The position numbers and the translations under genes were made by a program. From Merdiplasma sp045118075 (lineage in GTDB: Bacteria; Bacillota; Clostridia; Lachnospirales; Lachnospiraceae), in assembly GCA_045118075.1 (NCBI GenBank), contig JBGUOI010000188.1:1-30913 (forward strand): a DNA stretch of 30,913 nt, in the 5' to 3' direction. Positions 23,670 to 30,913 of the stretch are shown here, piece after piece (position 1 is the stretch's first letter; each line of letters opens with the position of its first letter). The notes under the pieces were generated by a model. The model worked only from the letters and a program-made list of their open reading frames with translations. It made no database searches and was not told where the DNA came from.

Positions 23670-24542
23670 TCAATCTGTTGGAATTTTTCTGCCCACTGTC
23701 ACAGCACTCGATCCGGGCCCGATATGGCAGGCTACGCTCAGGGAAAGCGGATCCATATGGATCTCCCTTCCCGGGAATTCTTCCCGGATCTCTTCGAGCC
23801 AGGCAGCCGCTTCTTCATCGCTCAGCGTATGGGAGGCTGCGATCAGTGCTTCGGGTGAATCTTCGCTCAGGCCAAATCGGTTCTCCAGGTCATCCCGGAT
23901 CGCCTCAAGCATGGTCGTCCGGGCGTGCTTCACGGTCCGGCACTTGGCAAAGGCGTCCAGCTTCCCTCCCTGGATCTGCAGTACGGGCTTAAGGCGCAGC
24001 AATGTCCCCACAGCCGCCGCAGCCGGTGTGATCCTGCCGCCTTTTTTCAGGTAGGTGAGTGTATCGACAGCGATATAGATGCTCGATTCAGCTTTGGTCT
24101 CAAGCAGTCTTCTGCGGATGGCGTCCCCGCTCATTCCGTTCTTCGCCATCTCCAGCGCTGCCAGGACTGACTCGCGCTGCGTCACGGAGATCCGCTGGTT
24201 ATCCACCACGAAGACCCTGTCCGGAAACTCATCTTCCGCCATTGCGAGCGCCGTTGCGCATGAACTCGAAAGCGCACTCGACATCGGGATGTAAATGATC
24301 TCATCGTATTCTTTCAGGATCCCTTTCCACTGATCGAGAAGTTCTCCCGGTGACGGCATAGAGGTAGTGATCTCCGCGCCTGCTGCCTGCCGGGCAAAAA
24401 ACTCTTCTCTGGTGAGGTTCACATCCTCAAAGAACAATTCCCCGTCAATATAGAAAGGCATCGGTACAACATAGATTCCCAGTTCTTTACCCTGTGCCTG
24501 TGTGATGCCGCTGTTGCTGTCGGTCATGATCGCAATGCTCAT
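23670..24542 (-). CDS. DegV family protein (fatty-acid binding)
   Basis: A 290-residue DegV/FakB-type protein. Members of this family bind a long-chain fatty acid, and FakB members present it to the kinase FakA; whether this copy does so is unknown. Visible family features are the N-terminal IAIMTDSNSGI, TTSMPSPGELLDQW (near 62-75), IYIPMSSALSSSCATA (near 87-102), the DTLTYLKKGGRI motif (near 165-176) and the C-terminal HIGPGSSAV. The frame extends three codons upstream to a TTG, but that has no properly spaced RBS; the ATG at 24540-24542 has AGGAG 11 bases upstream and matches the usual N-terminus. It is downstream of fba with two hairpins between. Confidence 0.93.
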   Translation of the reverse strand: MSIAIMTDSNSGITQAQGKELGIYVVPMPFYIDGELFFEDVNLTREEFFARQAAGAEITTSMPSPGELLDQWKGILKEYDEIIYIPMSSALSSSCATALAMAEDEFPDRVFVVDNQRISVTQRESVLAALEMAKNGMSGDAIRRRLLETKAESSIYIAVDTLTYLKKGGRITPAAAAVGTLLRLKPVLQIQGGKLDAFAKCRTVKHARTTMLEAIRDDLENRFGLSEDSPEALIAASHTLSDEEAAAWLEEIREEFPGREIHMDPLSLSVACHIGPGSSAVTVGRKIPTD

Positions 24543-24569
24543 ATTTCTCAAAACTCCTCTGTACAGTCG

Positions 24570-24630
24570 AATGGCGCACCGTGCCGAAAGGGACGATGCG
24601 CCATTTCCCGCCCGGGCTTCGTTTGCCCGG
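24570..24630 (-). other. Two hairpins between fba and degV
   Basis: Inverted repeats AATGGCGCA (24570-24578) with TGCGCCATT (24597-24605), and CCGGGC (24612-24617) with GCCCGG (24625-24630). Neither has a T-run on the minus strand, so they are not convincing terminators; they may stabilise the 3' end of the highly expressed fba message or attenuate read-through into degV. Confidence 0.5.
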
Positions 24631-24646
24631 CTGACTCTTACTTAAA

Positions 24647-25582
24647 TCAGGCTTTTCCGTCGCTGCCCAGAACCTCGAGGATCTTATGGGTAACGATATC
24701 TTTAACGTTCTTGCGTCCGTCTCCCAGGTACTGTCTGGGATCGAAGTGATCCGGATGCTCGATGAAGTGCAGACGGATGCCGGCTGTCATGCCAAGGCGA
24801 AGGTCAGAGTCGATGTTGATCTTGCAGACCGCACCTTTGGCTGCCAGACGAAGCTGCTCTTCCGGAATGCCGATTGCGTCTTTCAAAGCACCGCCGTTGG
24901 CATTGATGATCTTAACATATTCCTGCGGAACAGAAGAGGAACCGTGAAGAACGATCGGGAAGCCGGGAAGTCTTCTGGAAACTTCTTCCAGGATATCCAG
25001 GCGAAGCTTCGGGTTCTGGCCGGGTTTGAACTTGTAAGCGCCGTGGCTTGTGCCGATGGCGATCGCAAGAGAGTCAACGCCGGTTCTCTTAACGAATTCT
25101 TCGACCTGATCCGGATCGGTGTACATAGCCTTCTCCATATCCACGGAGACATCGTCTTCTACGCCGCCGAGGGTACCAAGCTCAGCCTCAACAACAACGC
25201 CGTGCTCATGAGCATACTCGGCTGTTCTTCTGGACTCTTCGATGTTCTCTTCGAATGAATGTCCGGAATAGTCGATCATAACGGATGTGAAGCCGCCGTC
25301 AACACACTCTTTGCAGGTCGCGAAGTCTGCGCCGTGATCCAGATGAAGAGCAATCGGAATAGAGGAAGTCTCTACCGCTGCTTCTACCAGATGTTTCAGA
25401 TATGCGTTCTTGGCATACTTTCTTGCACCTGCGGAAGCCTGCAGGATGACCGGGCTGCGAAGCTCATCAGCTGCTTCGACGATCGCCTGAACGATCTCCA
25501 TGTTGTTGACGTTGAAGGCGCCGACTGCATAGCCGCCGGTGTAAGCTTTTTTAAACATTTCGGTAGTGGTTACTAAGGGCAT
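24647..25582 (-). CDS. fba: Class II fructose-1,6-bisphosphate aldolase
   Basis: Zinc-dependent glycolytic and gluconeogenic aldolase. The 311-residue protein has the class II landmarks: GAFNVNN (21-27), ALHLDHG with H80, D82 and H83 (zinc and catalytic residues), VEAELGTLGG, AIAIGTSHGAYK, and the substrate-binding VLHGSSSVP and INIDSDLR segments. Length and layout match the short class IIB group. The RBS AAAGGAAGG lies eight bases before the ATG, and codon usage is strongly biased, as expected for a highly expressed gene. Its promoter overlaps the end of the surface-protein gene. Confidence 0.97.
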   Translation of the reverse strand: MPLVTTTEMFKKAYTGGYAVGAFNVNNMEIVQAIVEAADELRSPVILQASAGARKYAKNAYLKHLVEAAVETSSIPIALHLDHGADFATCKECVDGGFTSVMIDYSGHSFEENIEESRRTAEYAHEHGVVVEAELGTLGGVEDDVSVDMEKAMYTDPDQVEEFVKRTGVDSLAIAIGTSHGAYKFKPGQNPKLRLDILEEVSRRLPGFPIVLHGSSSVPQEYVKIINANGGALKDAIGIPEEQLRLAAKGAVCKINIDSDLRLGMTAGIRLHFIEHPDHFDPRQYLGDGRKNVKDIVTHKILEVLGSDGKA

Positions 25583-25681
25583 GGCAAATACCTTCCTTTC
25601 TTTTATGAGTGGAACCGGGACGCCCCGGCCGTTAGCGGGTTATGCGGCTCCAAAGCAGAAACCGCGCAAAGATCATAACAA

Positions 25682-25710
25682 ATTATAGCGTTTTTTCATC
25701 CCGTTGGCAA
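25682..25710 (-). promoter_or_regulatory. Promoter of fba
   Basis: Minus strand TTGCCA (25705-25710), 17-base spacer, TATAAT (25682-25687). This is a near-consensus promoter. The -10 overlaps the TAA stop of the surface-protein gene and the -35 lies within its last codons. The predicted leader is about 93 bases. Confidence 0.8.
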
Positions 25711-28700
25711 CTAAGTTTTCTCAGCATCAGCCACGTCGTCAGCAGGCCAAGCAGAAGGGTTCCCAGCCAGAGCGCCAGCGGCGTCTCATCGCCGGTTTTC
25801 GCAGAAGTACCGCTGCCGCCGTCCGCCGTGCCTCCGATTCCCTTGTAGGAATCCTCGATGGCCGAAGCGTCTCCGGCCAGACCGCTGGAGCTGTCGCGCA
25901 GCCTGTCCTCAAGTTTGCTTCCGCCTTCAATGTTGTTGGTGAACGTCACCGTCGCCTTCGGATGCTGAGGATCTACCGTCACCTTGACCGCGCCGGCCGG
26001 CGAGATGGTATACCCGTTCTGTCCGGATTTGAGCGGCTTGCCGCTGGCATCCGTCTCCGCGAAATACATCGTCACAGACCGGTTTTTCTTCGGAAGAATA
26101 TACAGGTTGACCTTGATCTCCCGGCTCTTTTCACTCAGGTTCTTCAGGGTCATCTTCATCGGGGACGCCTTGATCTTTTTCAGCGACGCATCCTCAAAGA
26201 TGCCGATATAGAACGTGCTGTTGAGGCGGATGGGATTTCCTTTGTAGGTAGCCTTCTTCACAACGGTGATCACGGCGGTGTCCGCCCCGGCCCCTGTCTC
26301 GGTCTCCTTCTTTTTGCCCGTCTCCGACTCAGTCTCCTTTTTGTTGACCTCCTGGTTGGTGATAGTCACCTCCGGCGTGTCCGTCTGTCCCTGGCGAAGC
26401 GTCACGGTCTGGTTTTTGTACGAAACCGTCCAGGTATTACTCGACTTCATCTCATCAAAGACATAATTGCCGTCTGTATCTTTGACGTAGGCGCCGTTCT
26501 TGACCCTCGGCTTCACCTCCGTGATCTTGATCTTTTTCGTCGTATCCGTCATGCGCACATAGACATTGATCGAGGCGGTATCCTGCCCGCCCATGTTGAT
26601 GCGCCGGATATTTTTCTTATCATTGTTGACCCGGAAATAGAATGTCCCGTTGTTCTTCTTGGCCTTTCCCTCTTCGTCGAGCACCTTCTTGGTCACCTTC
26701 ACGACTCCGTAGTACTCGGTATTCTCCGGCATCACAAAATAGTGGTTGCCCATATTGACCCGGATGGTCTTATTGGTGATTCCGTTAACGGTCACTTCCT
26801 GGGCAGAGTACTCCACATAGTACGGGTCCGCTGCCTTTTTCTTATCCTTCACGAGTCCGACGAGCCGGCCTGTTTCATCTGTCTCGCCCACGTAATACTT
26901 ACCGGGTTCGAGATGATTGAATACGGTGGACGCTGTCAGCGAGCTTCCCTTAAAAGCGATGACTTTCACGTCCGTCACGCGCTGTGTCAGCTTTTTGTCC
27001 TTGAACAAAGCTACGTAGTAATTCTGTTTTCCGGTGTGATAGATGCCCGTGTTCTCCCCGCTGTACACGTACTTGACGACCTGTACACTGTCGGATGTCA
27101 GCGTGGCGCTGCCCTTTTTAAACAGGATCTTTACGGGCTTAGGGCTGGCTGCCGCTAGCGTCTGCGCATCTTTCTTGGTGACCGTCAGTGCATATTCCGT
27201 ACCGCTCTTGGTGGAGAAAGCATACCCGGCCGGATCGACAGGCGCCGTCAAAGCCACGACGGTGAGGTTGACCTTTCCGTTCTTTTGCAGGAGCTCTGCG
27301 AAAGCCGGATTTTCCGTCAGGGGAATCTCGACGGTGATTCCCTCCTTTTTATCGACCGTAACGGACGCAGCCGTTTTTTTCATTTCTCCGGTCTTGATAT
27401 TCAGCGCGCTCCCGTCCGGAAGACGCACGGCTATCTTACCGCCTGCCAGGCCGATCTTCTGCGTCTTTTCGTCGAGCTCGGCGACGTTGAAGGTAACGGA
27501 CTCCTGAGAATACAAAAACGGCATTACCAGCGGATCGTCCTTGCCGGCATGTTTCTCATCGGGTATGTCCTCCTGCCAGACGCTAACGGTGCCTCCCTTA
27601 TCCCTGGAAAACACAACCGAATAAGCGGTGGTATCCGGCATCCATCCGTAAGGCCACTCCGTATTTACGATCTCCAGTTTCAACGTCTTCCCCGGTTCCA
27701 GACCCTTAAACGGCGAGGTGGTTGACGTATTGATCGTCAGGACAGCTCCTTTTCCTTTGAATGAGATCGTTTCTTTTTTCTGAACAGGGATCACTTTCCC
27801 GTCGCTGGTCCTGATCTGGAATTTCGTGGACTCGGCAGGCATGGCTTTACTGTTTGCTTTTTGAAGCGCCCTGATCGTCAGTACAATATACTGGTCGTAG
27901 GTAAACGTAACATTGAGCGGAATTTCCTCACCGGAATGCTGCTCTCCGCCGGGTTTATCTGCAATATAATATTTCCCGTCCGCGTTTCTTCCAACGATGA
28001 AGCTCTTCGCTGTCTCTTTTGCTTCCCACGGTTTGGTCACGGATTGCTGGACAACGGTAAAGGCCTTCGTTTTTCCCGGTTCAATGTTCTTAAACAGTTC
28101 ATAATCATCCGCTTTGAACACTGCGGTCAGATCATTACCGTCCTTCAGCGTAAAAGTCTCAGGCGTTTCGCTTCCGGTTGGTGACAGCGGCTTGCCGTTT
28201 TGATCCTGAATCACATAGACAACCTCGCTGCCAGACGGAAGGTTGCTTTTATCATTCGACTGCAGCGCACTTATCCTCAGCGCAAAGATCGTGTTGTCTA
28301 CCGGGATTTCTTCATAATGGAAGGTCACTGCCGCCGGATCCGAAGTAACGCTGCCGGGAGTTTCCCCCTCAGGAGGAGTGATCGTCACGGTCACAACCGC
28401 ATCCGCCGGTTCGCTTGAGACAAGCTTATACTGGCTGACAGTGCTTGTCGGCACTACCTGCAGTTTGACTGTACCGCCTTCTGCTGCCTTTTCTATAAAC
28501 AGATCATAGTTGGACGTATCAATATTAAAATCAACTGATCCATCACCGCCCTTGATAGGCTTCGGCGGAAGCGTATTTCCAAGCACATCTACGAGAGCGC
28601 TGCCTTGTTCGTCCACGATCCCGAATTCTGTATCTTCAGGAAGCGCTGACGGGGATTCTCCATCAAGCACCGCATTAACTGTGATGCGAATCAACGCCTC

Positions 28701-30581
28701 CGGCTTGACATCACCCATTTTTTCCTCGGGATCTGACTGTTCAAAGTCCTGCTGTTCTTCCAGAACTTTTGTATCTTCAGCCGGCTCTGCCTGATAAACG
28801 GAGCCAAGCGTGACGCTCTCGATCTGCGCTTCGTTCTCCAGAGAAACACTGTCAGCATAGACTGCACCGGCAATTGTTTTCTGAGCAATTACCCTGGCTT
28901 TCGGAGCCAGGATAGTGCCTTCGCACTCGTCCTTAACCGTCAGCGTGCCTTCATAAGATTTCAGCTCCCGGCCATTCATCGCCGCGAGGTTATAGAGCAC
29001 CTTTCCGGCTGTACCTTCAACATGGGCGCCTTCCGTACTGTCGGTATTGATCAGCCGCCAATCCGGAAGCGTCAGCTTCTGGTCTGTCTTTGCCGCCACG
29101 ATGTTGATCACAAGCATCGTATCGGTGACGTTGAGATATTCTTTCCCGGAATCCGTAACAACACGCACTGCGCCAAGCGGCTCGTCATCGATCCGGCCTT
29201 CCTCATCTGCATAGACTGTCACAAAAGTCACATTCCCGGAGGAGATGCTGTTCGCCAGCGAGAGGCTTTTTTCGGAGGCATTCTGCAGAAGTTTTCCGGC
29301 GTCGGCCTGATCCTCCGCAGAGTTTGTTTTTACGGAATCTTCTGTCTCGGCAGATGCTGTTGTATCTGCAGTTTCCCCTGTCTCTTCCGGGCCGGCTGCA
29401 TCTGTCGAATCTCCAGCTGCTTCGGCATTCTCAGCAGCCTGTCCGGCGATTTCTCCCGCAAGCAGGCCCTCGGGAATCTCTCCGCTGCTCTCAAAATGGT
29501 TTGCCACCACGCTGTAATCCGTCAGGTCTTCCAGTGCTCTGAGCAGATCACTCTTCTCAGTCTTCTTCCCTGTCGGAACACGGTTCTGGACACCGGCCGC
29601 CGCGATCAGCGACAACTGTTTTCCGCTGATCTCAAACCCGGTAAACGAGCGGTCGTCACTGTTATCCGGATCAAGAGAGATCTCACCGATCTGCACGGCT
29701 TCGTTCCCCAGCCTGAAGACAAAGGCTTCTCCCTGCATCCAGGGAAGGATGCCAAGGTCGATCGGCTTGCTCCACGCAAAAGAAAGAGTCACGTTTCCTG
29801 CCGGAAAGCTCTTTTCCCCGTCTTCCTCTACTTCGATCCGGTAGACGAGCAGATCCGCAAGCTGTCTGTGGCCTTTTTCAGTTTTTTCTTTCACCCTCGA
29901 AAGGGCATTCTCATAGACGCCTCCGTCAGAAGCGGTAATTTCTGTTACGATCAGTTTCGCATCTTCGCTGATTTCAACGCCATCCGGAAGCCGCAGTGTC
30001 ACGGAAACGCCGCCGGCCTGAGCGCTCAGGCTGGAAACCGTCTCCTCTTCTGTGTCCATTTCAAGAAGCGGTGTTTCCGTCTTCTTCTCCGTCTCACTCT
30101 CCGCAGCCTGACTTTCTGTTTCGATAACATCAGGAAGATCCGCAGATTCTGTCTGCGGTGATGGCGCCTCTTCAGTGGGTGCCTCAGTCGGGGCCGGTGT
30201 CGAAGCTTCCGTAGGCGCTTCGGTCGGGGCTGGTGTCGGTGCTTCCGTAGGCGCTTCAGTAGGTGCCGGTGTCGGAGCCTCGGTGGGAGCTTCGGTCGGG
30301 GCCGGTGTCGGTGCCTCGGTAGGCGCTTCGGTCGGGGCCGGTGTCGGAGCCTCGGTAGGTGCCTCGGTCGGAGCCGGTGTTGGTGCCTCCGTAGGAGCTT
30401 CCGTTTTCAGCTCAGTCTCCGGCAGCTGTGTTTCAGCAGAAAGCGCTGCTATCTCTCCCTCCGCTTCCATCATCTGAGTCGGGACATTCTCATCAGCCAG
30501 TATATATATTCCATTCTGATTAAGCAGGACAGCTGATACAGCCAGTGCTGTCATAATCCGATTTAAACGAAACTTTTTCAC
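25683..30581 (-). CDS. Large modular cell-surface protein with signal peptide and sorting-type C-terminus
   Basis: A 1632-residue secreted protein, probably wall-attached; function unknown, adhesin-like by architecture. Signal peptide at 1-29 (KKFRLNR then a hydrophobic core, cleavage likely after YILA). Residues 60-131 are six TEAPTEAPTPAP repeats, a Pro/Thr stalk placed N-terminally. Further Thr/Glu-rich linkers frame a domain at about 190-310. Three related beta-type modules begin near 630, 770 and 903 (shared IxALQ..., IEPGKT-like lines). Near 1165, 1290 and 1440 are CnaB/prealbumin-like modules (for example FNHLEPGKYYVGETDETG). The C-terminus has AKTGDE (1594-1599), a 20-residue membrane helix and RKLSCQRDEK: a sortase-like signal without LPXTG. 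GTG start with GGGAGG five bases upstream. Confidence 0.9.
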   Translation of the reverse strand: MKKFRLNRIMTALAVSAVLLNQNGIYILADENVPTQMMEAEGEIAALSAETQLPETELKTEAPTEAPTPAPTEAPTEAPTPAPTEAPTEAPTPAPTEAPTEAPTPAPTEAPTEAPTPAPTEAPTEASTPAPTEAPTEEAPSPQTESADLPDVIETESQAAESETEKKTETPLLEMDTEEETVSSLSAQAGGVSVTLRLPDGVEISEDAKLIVTEITASDGGVYENALSRVKEKTEKGHRQLADLLVYRIEVEEDGEKSFPAGNVTLSFAWSKPIDLGILPWMQGEAFVFRLGNEAVQIGEISLDPDNSDDRSFTGFEISGKQLSLIAAAGVQNRVPTGKKTEKSDLLRALEDLTDYSVVANHFESSGEIPEGLLAGEIAGQAAENAEAAGDSTDAAGPEETGETADTTASAETEDSVKTNSAEDQADAGKLLQNASEKSLSLANSISSGNVTFVTVYADEEGRIDDEPLGAVRVVTDSGKEYLNVTDTMLVINIVAAKTDQKLTLPDWRLINTDSTEGAHVEGTAGKVLYNLAAMNGRELKSYEGTLTVKDECEGTILAPKARVIAQKTIAGAVYADSVSLENEAQIESVTLGSVYQAEPAEDTKVLEEQQDFEQSDPEEKMGDVKPEALIRITVNAVLDGESPSALPEDTEFGIVDEQGSALVDVLGNTLPPKPIKGGDGSVDFNIDTSNYDLFIEKAAEGGTVKLQVVPTSTVSQYKLVSSEPADAVVTVTITPPEGETPGSVTSDPAAVTFHYEEIPVDNTIFALRISALQSNDKSNLPSGSEVVYVIQDQNGKPLSPTGSETPETFTLKDGNDLTAVFKADDYELFKNIEPGKTKAFTVVQQSVTKPWEAKETAKSFIVGRNADGKYYIADKPGGEQHSGEEIPLNVTFTYDQYIVLTIRALQKANSKAMPAESTKFQIRTSDGKVIPVQKKETISFKGKGAVLTINTSTTSPFKGLEPGKTLKLEIVNTEWPYGWMPDTTAYSVVFSRDKGGTVSVWQEDIPDEKHAGKDDPLVMPFLYSQESVTFNVAELDEKTQKIGLAGGKIAVRLPDGSALNIKTGEMKKTAASVTVDKKEGITVEIPLTENPAFAELLQKNGKVNLTVVALTAPVDPAGYAFSTKSGTEYALTVTKKDAQTLAAASPKPVKILFKKGSATLTSDSVQVVKYVYSGENTGIYHTGKQNYYVALFKDKKLTQRVTDVKVIAFKGSSLTASTVFNHLEPGKYYVGETDETGRLVGLVKDKKKAADPYYVEYSAQEVTVNGITNKTIRVNMGNHYFVMPENTEYYGVVKVTKKVLDEEGKAKKNNGTFYFRVNNDKKNIRRINMGGQDTASINVYVRMTDTTKKIKITEVKPRVKNGAYVKDTDGNYVFDEMKSSNTWTVSYKNQTVTLRQGQTDTPEVTITNQEVNKKETESETGKKKETETGAGADTAVITVVKKATYKGNPIRLNSTFYIGIFEDASLKKIKASPMKMTLKNLSEKSREIKVNLYILPKKNRSVTMYFAETDASGKPLKSGQNGYTISPAGAVKVTVDPQHPKATVTFTNNIEGGSKLEDRLRDSSSGLAGDASAIEDSYKGIGGTADGGSGTSAKTGDETPLALWLGTLLLGLLTTWLMLRKLSCQRDEKTL
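30189..30404 (-). repeat. Six 36-bp coding repeats (TEAPTEAPTPAP)
   Basis: In-frame tandem repeat inside the surface-protein gene, encoding residues 60-131. Five copies are identical at protein level and the sixth has one Pro-to-Ser change. Synonymous differences (GCC/GCT/GCG-type) separate the copies. Such arrays change length by slippage or recombination and would alter stalk length between strains. Confidence 0.95.
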
Positions 30582-30642
30582 AATTGCCTCCCTTAGTGAG
30601 TCTCTTCGGGATTTTATAAAAGGGCATAAAAACCTATATTTA

Positions 30643-30671
30643 AGTATACTCGCGTCGTCAGGGTATGTAAA
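30643..30671 (-). promoter_or_regulatory. Promoter of the surface-protein gene
   Basis: Minus strand TTTACA (30666-30671), 17-base spacer, TATACT (30643-30648): five of six matches in each hexamer. The predicted leader is about 55 bases, ending in GGGAGG before the GTG start. It sits between the gene and the repeat array that begins at 30716. Confidence 0.75.
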
Positions 30672-30715
30672 CTTAAGTTTTGTGTATTCTTTGTGACCTT
30701 TATGTTTCTATTCAA

Positions 30716-30913
30716 CGGCGTAGGCCGCAACTCGCTCTGGGGCCAAAGGCCTGTGAATTGGGGCCTGCGGCCCCTTTTTCAAGCGAGTTTGTCCCAACGG
30801 CGTAGGCCACAACTTGCCCTGGGGCTAAAGGCCTGCAAAATTGGGGCCTGCGGCCTCTTTTTCAAGCGAGTTTGCCCCAACGGCGTAGGCTGCAACTTGC
30901 CCTGGGGGCAAAT
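30716..30913. repeat. Second 82/83-bp tandem array (type B), truncated by window edge
   Basis: Units starting CGGCGTAGG occur at 30716, 30798 and 30881 (steps of 82 and 83; the first has a one-base deletion), the third cut by the window edge. The scaffold matches the array at 8731 in the same orientation: CCAACGGC, then CAACTYGCYCTGGGGC, AAAGGCC, GGGGCCTGCGGC and a pyrimidine-rich spacer. About a third of positions differ between the two arrays. In the first unit GGGGCC-TGC-GGCCCC is followed by TTTTT on the plus strand (30760-30779), a terminator-like element; the second unit keeps the stem with a G-U pair and TTTTT. Confidence 0.9.

Noticed and set aside
30175..30477. Plus-strand frame encoding a Gly/Ala/Val/Ser repeat
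   Set aside because: It is the antisense shadow of the TEAPTPAP coding repeat.
1..30913. tRNA, rRNA, insertion sequences, prophage or integrase genes
   Set aside because: None recognised on either strand: no cloverleaf-like sequences, transposase motifs or terminal inverted repeats with target duplications were seen by reading.

Overview
The window looks like a chromosomal segment of a low-to-mid G+C Gram-positive bacterium of the class Clostridia, most likely Lachnospiraceae-like. The evidence is the gdpP-rplI-dnaB gene order, the neighbourhood of ywlC (Sua5), a LMW-phosphatase-like gene and upp, a large secreted protein with a C-terminal wall-sorting-type tail, and strong AGGAGG-type ribosome binding sites. 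Base composition is in the mid-50s percent G+C by eye. The assignment rests on gene content and has not been checked by a database search. Every identified full-length gene is on the minus strand; the only plus-strand gene is a fragment at the left edge.

Region by region (right to left is the direction of transcription): 1-3.7 kb holds proC, an orphan adenine DNA methyltransferase, ispE and a GntR/FadR-type regulator, apparently one transcript. 3.85-7.2 kb holds a ywlC-LMW-phosphatase-like-upp-dCMP deaminase-YkgJ operon with its own extended -10 promoter and a strong terminator. In this operon the phosphatase-like protein has lost both its nucleophilic Cys and its P-loop Arg. 7.4-8.6 kb is an S1-domain protein with an unusual Ala/Glu-rich N-terminal extension. 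8.7-9.3 kb is a non-coding array of 83-bp tandem repeats. 9.3-13.2 kb is gdpP-rplI-dnaB. 13.3-16.8 kb holds two alpha-glucan enzymes (glgB and a GH13 amylase-family enzyme). 16.9-22.8 kb is trkA-trkH followed by a 1033-residue TPR/disordered/AAA-like protein. 22.85-23.67 kb is AT-richer and holds two terminators, a good promoter and what looks like a decayed gene. 23.7-25.6 kb holds degV and class II fba. 25.7-30.6 kb is one gene for a 1632-residue surface protein. A second array, clearly related to the first 83-bp array but of a different sequence type, starts at 30716 and runs off the right edge.

Functionally the window is mostly housekeeping: replication, translation, tRNA modification, isoprenoid and proline synthesis, pyrimidine salvage, glycogen and glycolysis. 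A potassium / cyclic-di-AMP theme may link gdpP with trkA-trkH. The most unusual items are the two related 83-bp repeat arrays, the catalytically dead phosphatase homologue, the TPR-AAA protein with three TQVFEK motifs and altered ATPase motifs, the decayed locus at 23.0-23.5 kb, and the giant surface protein.
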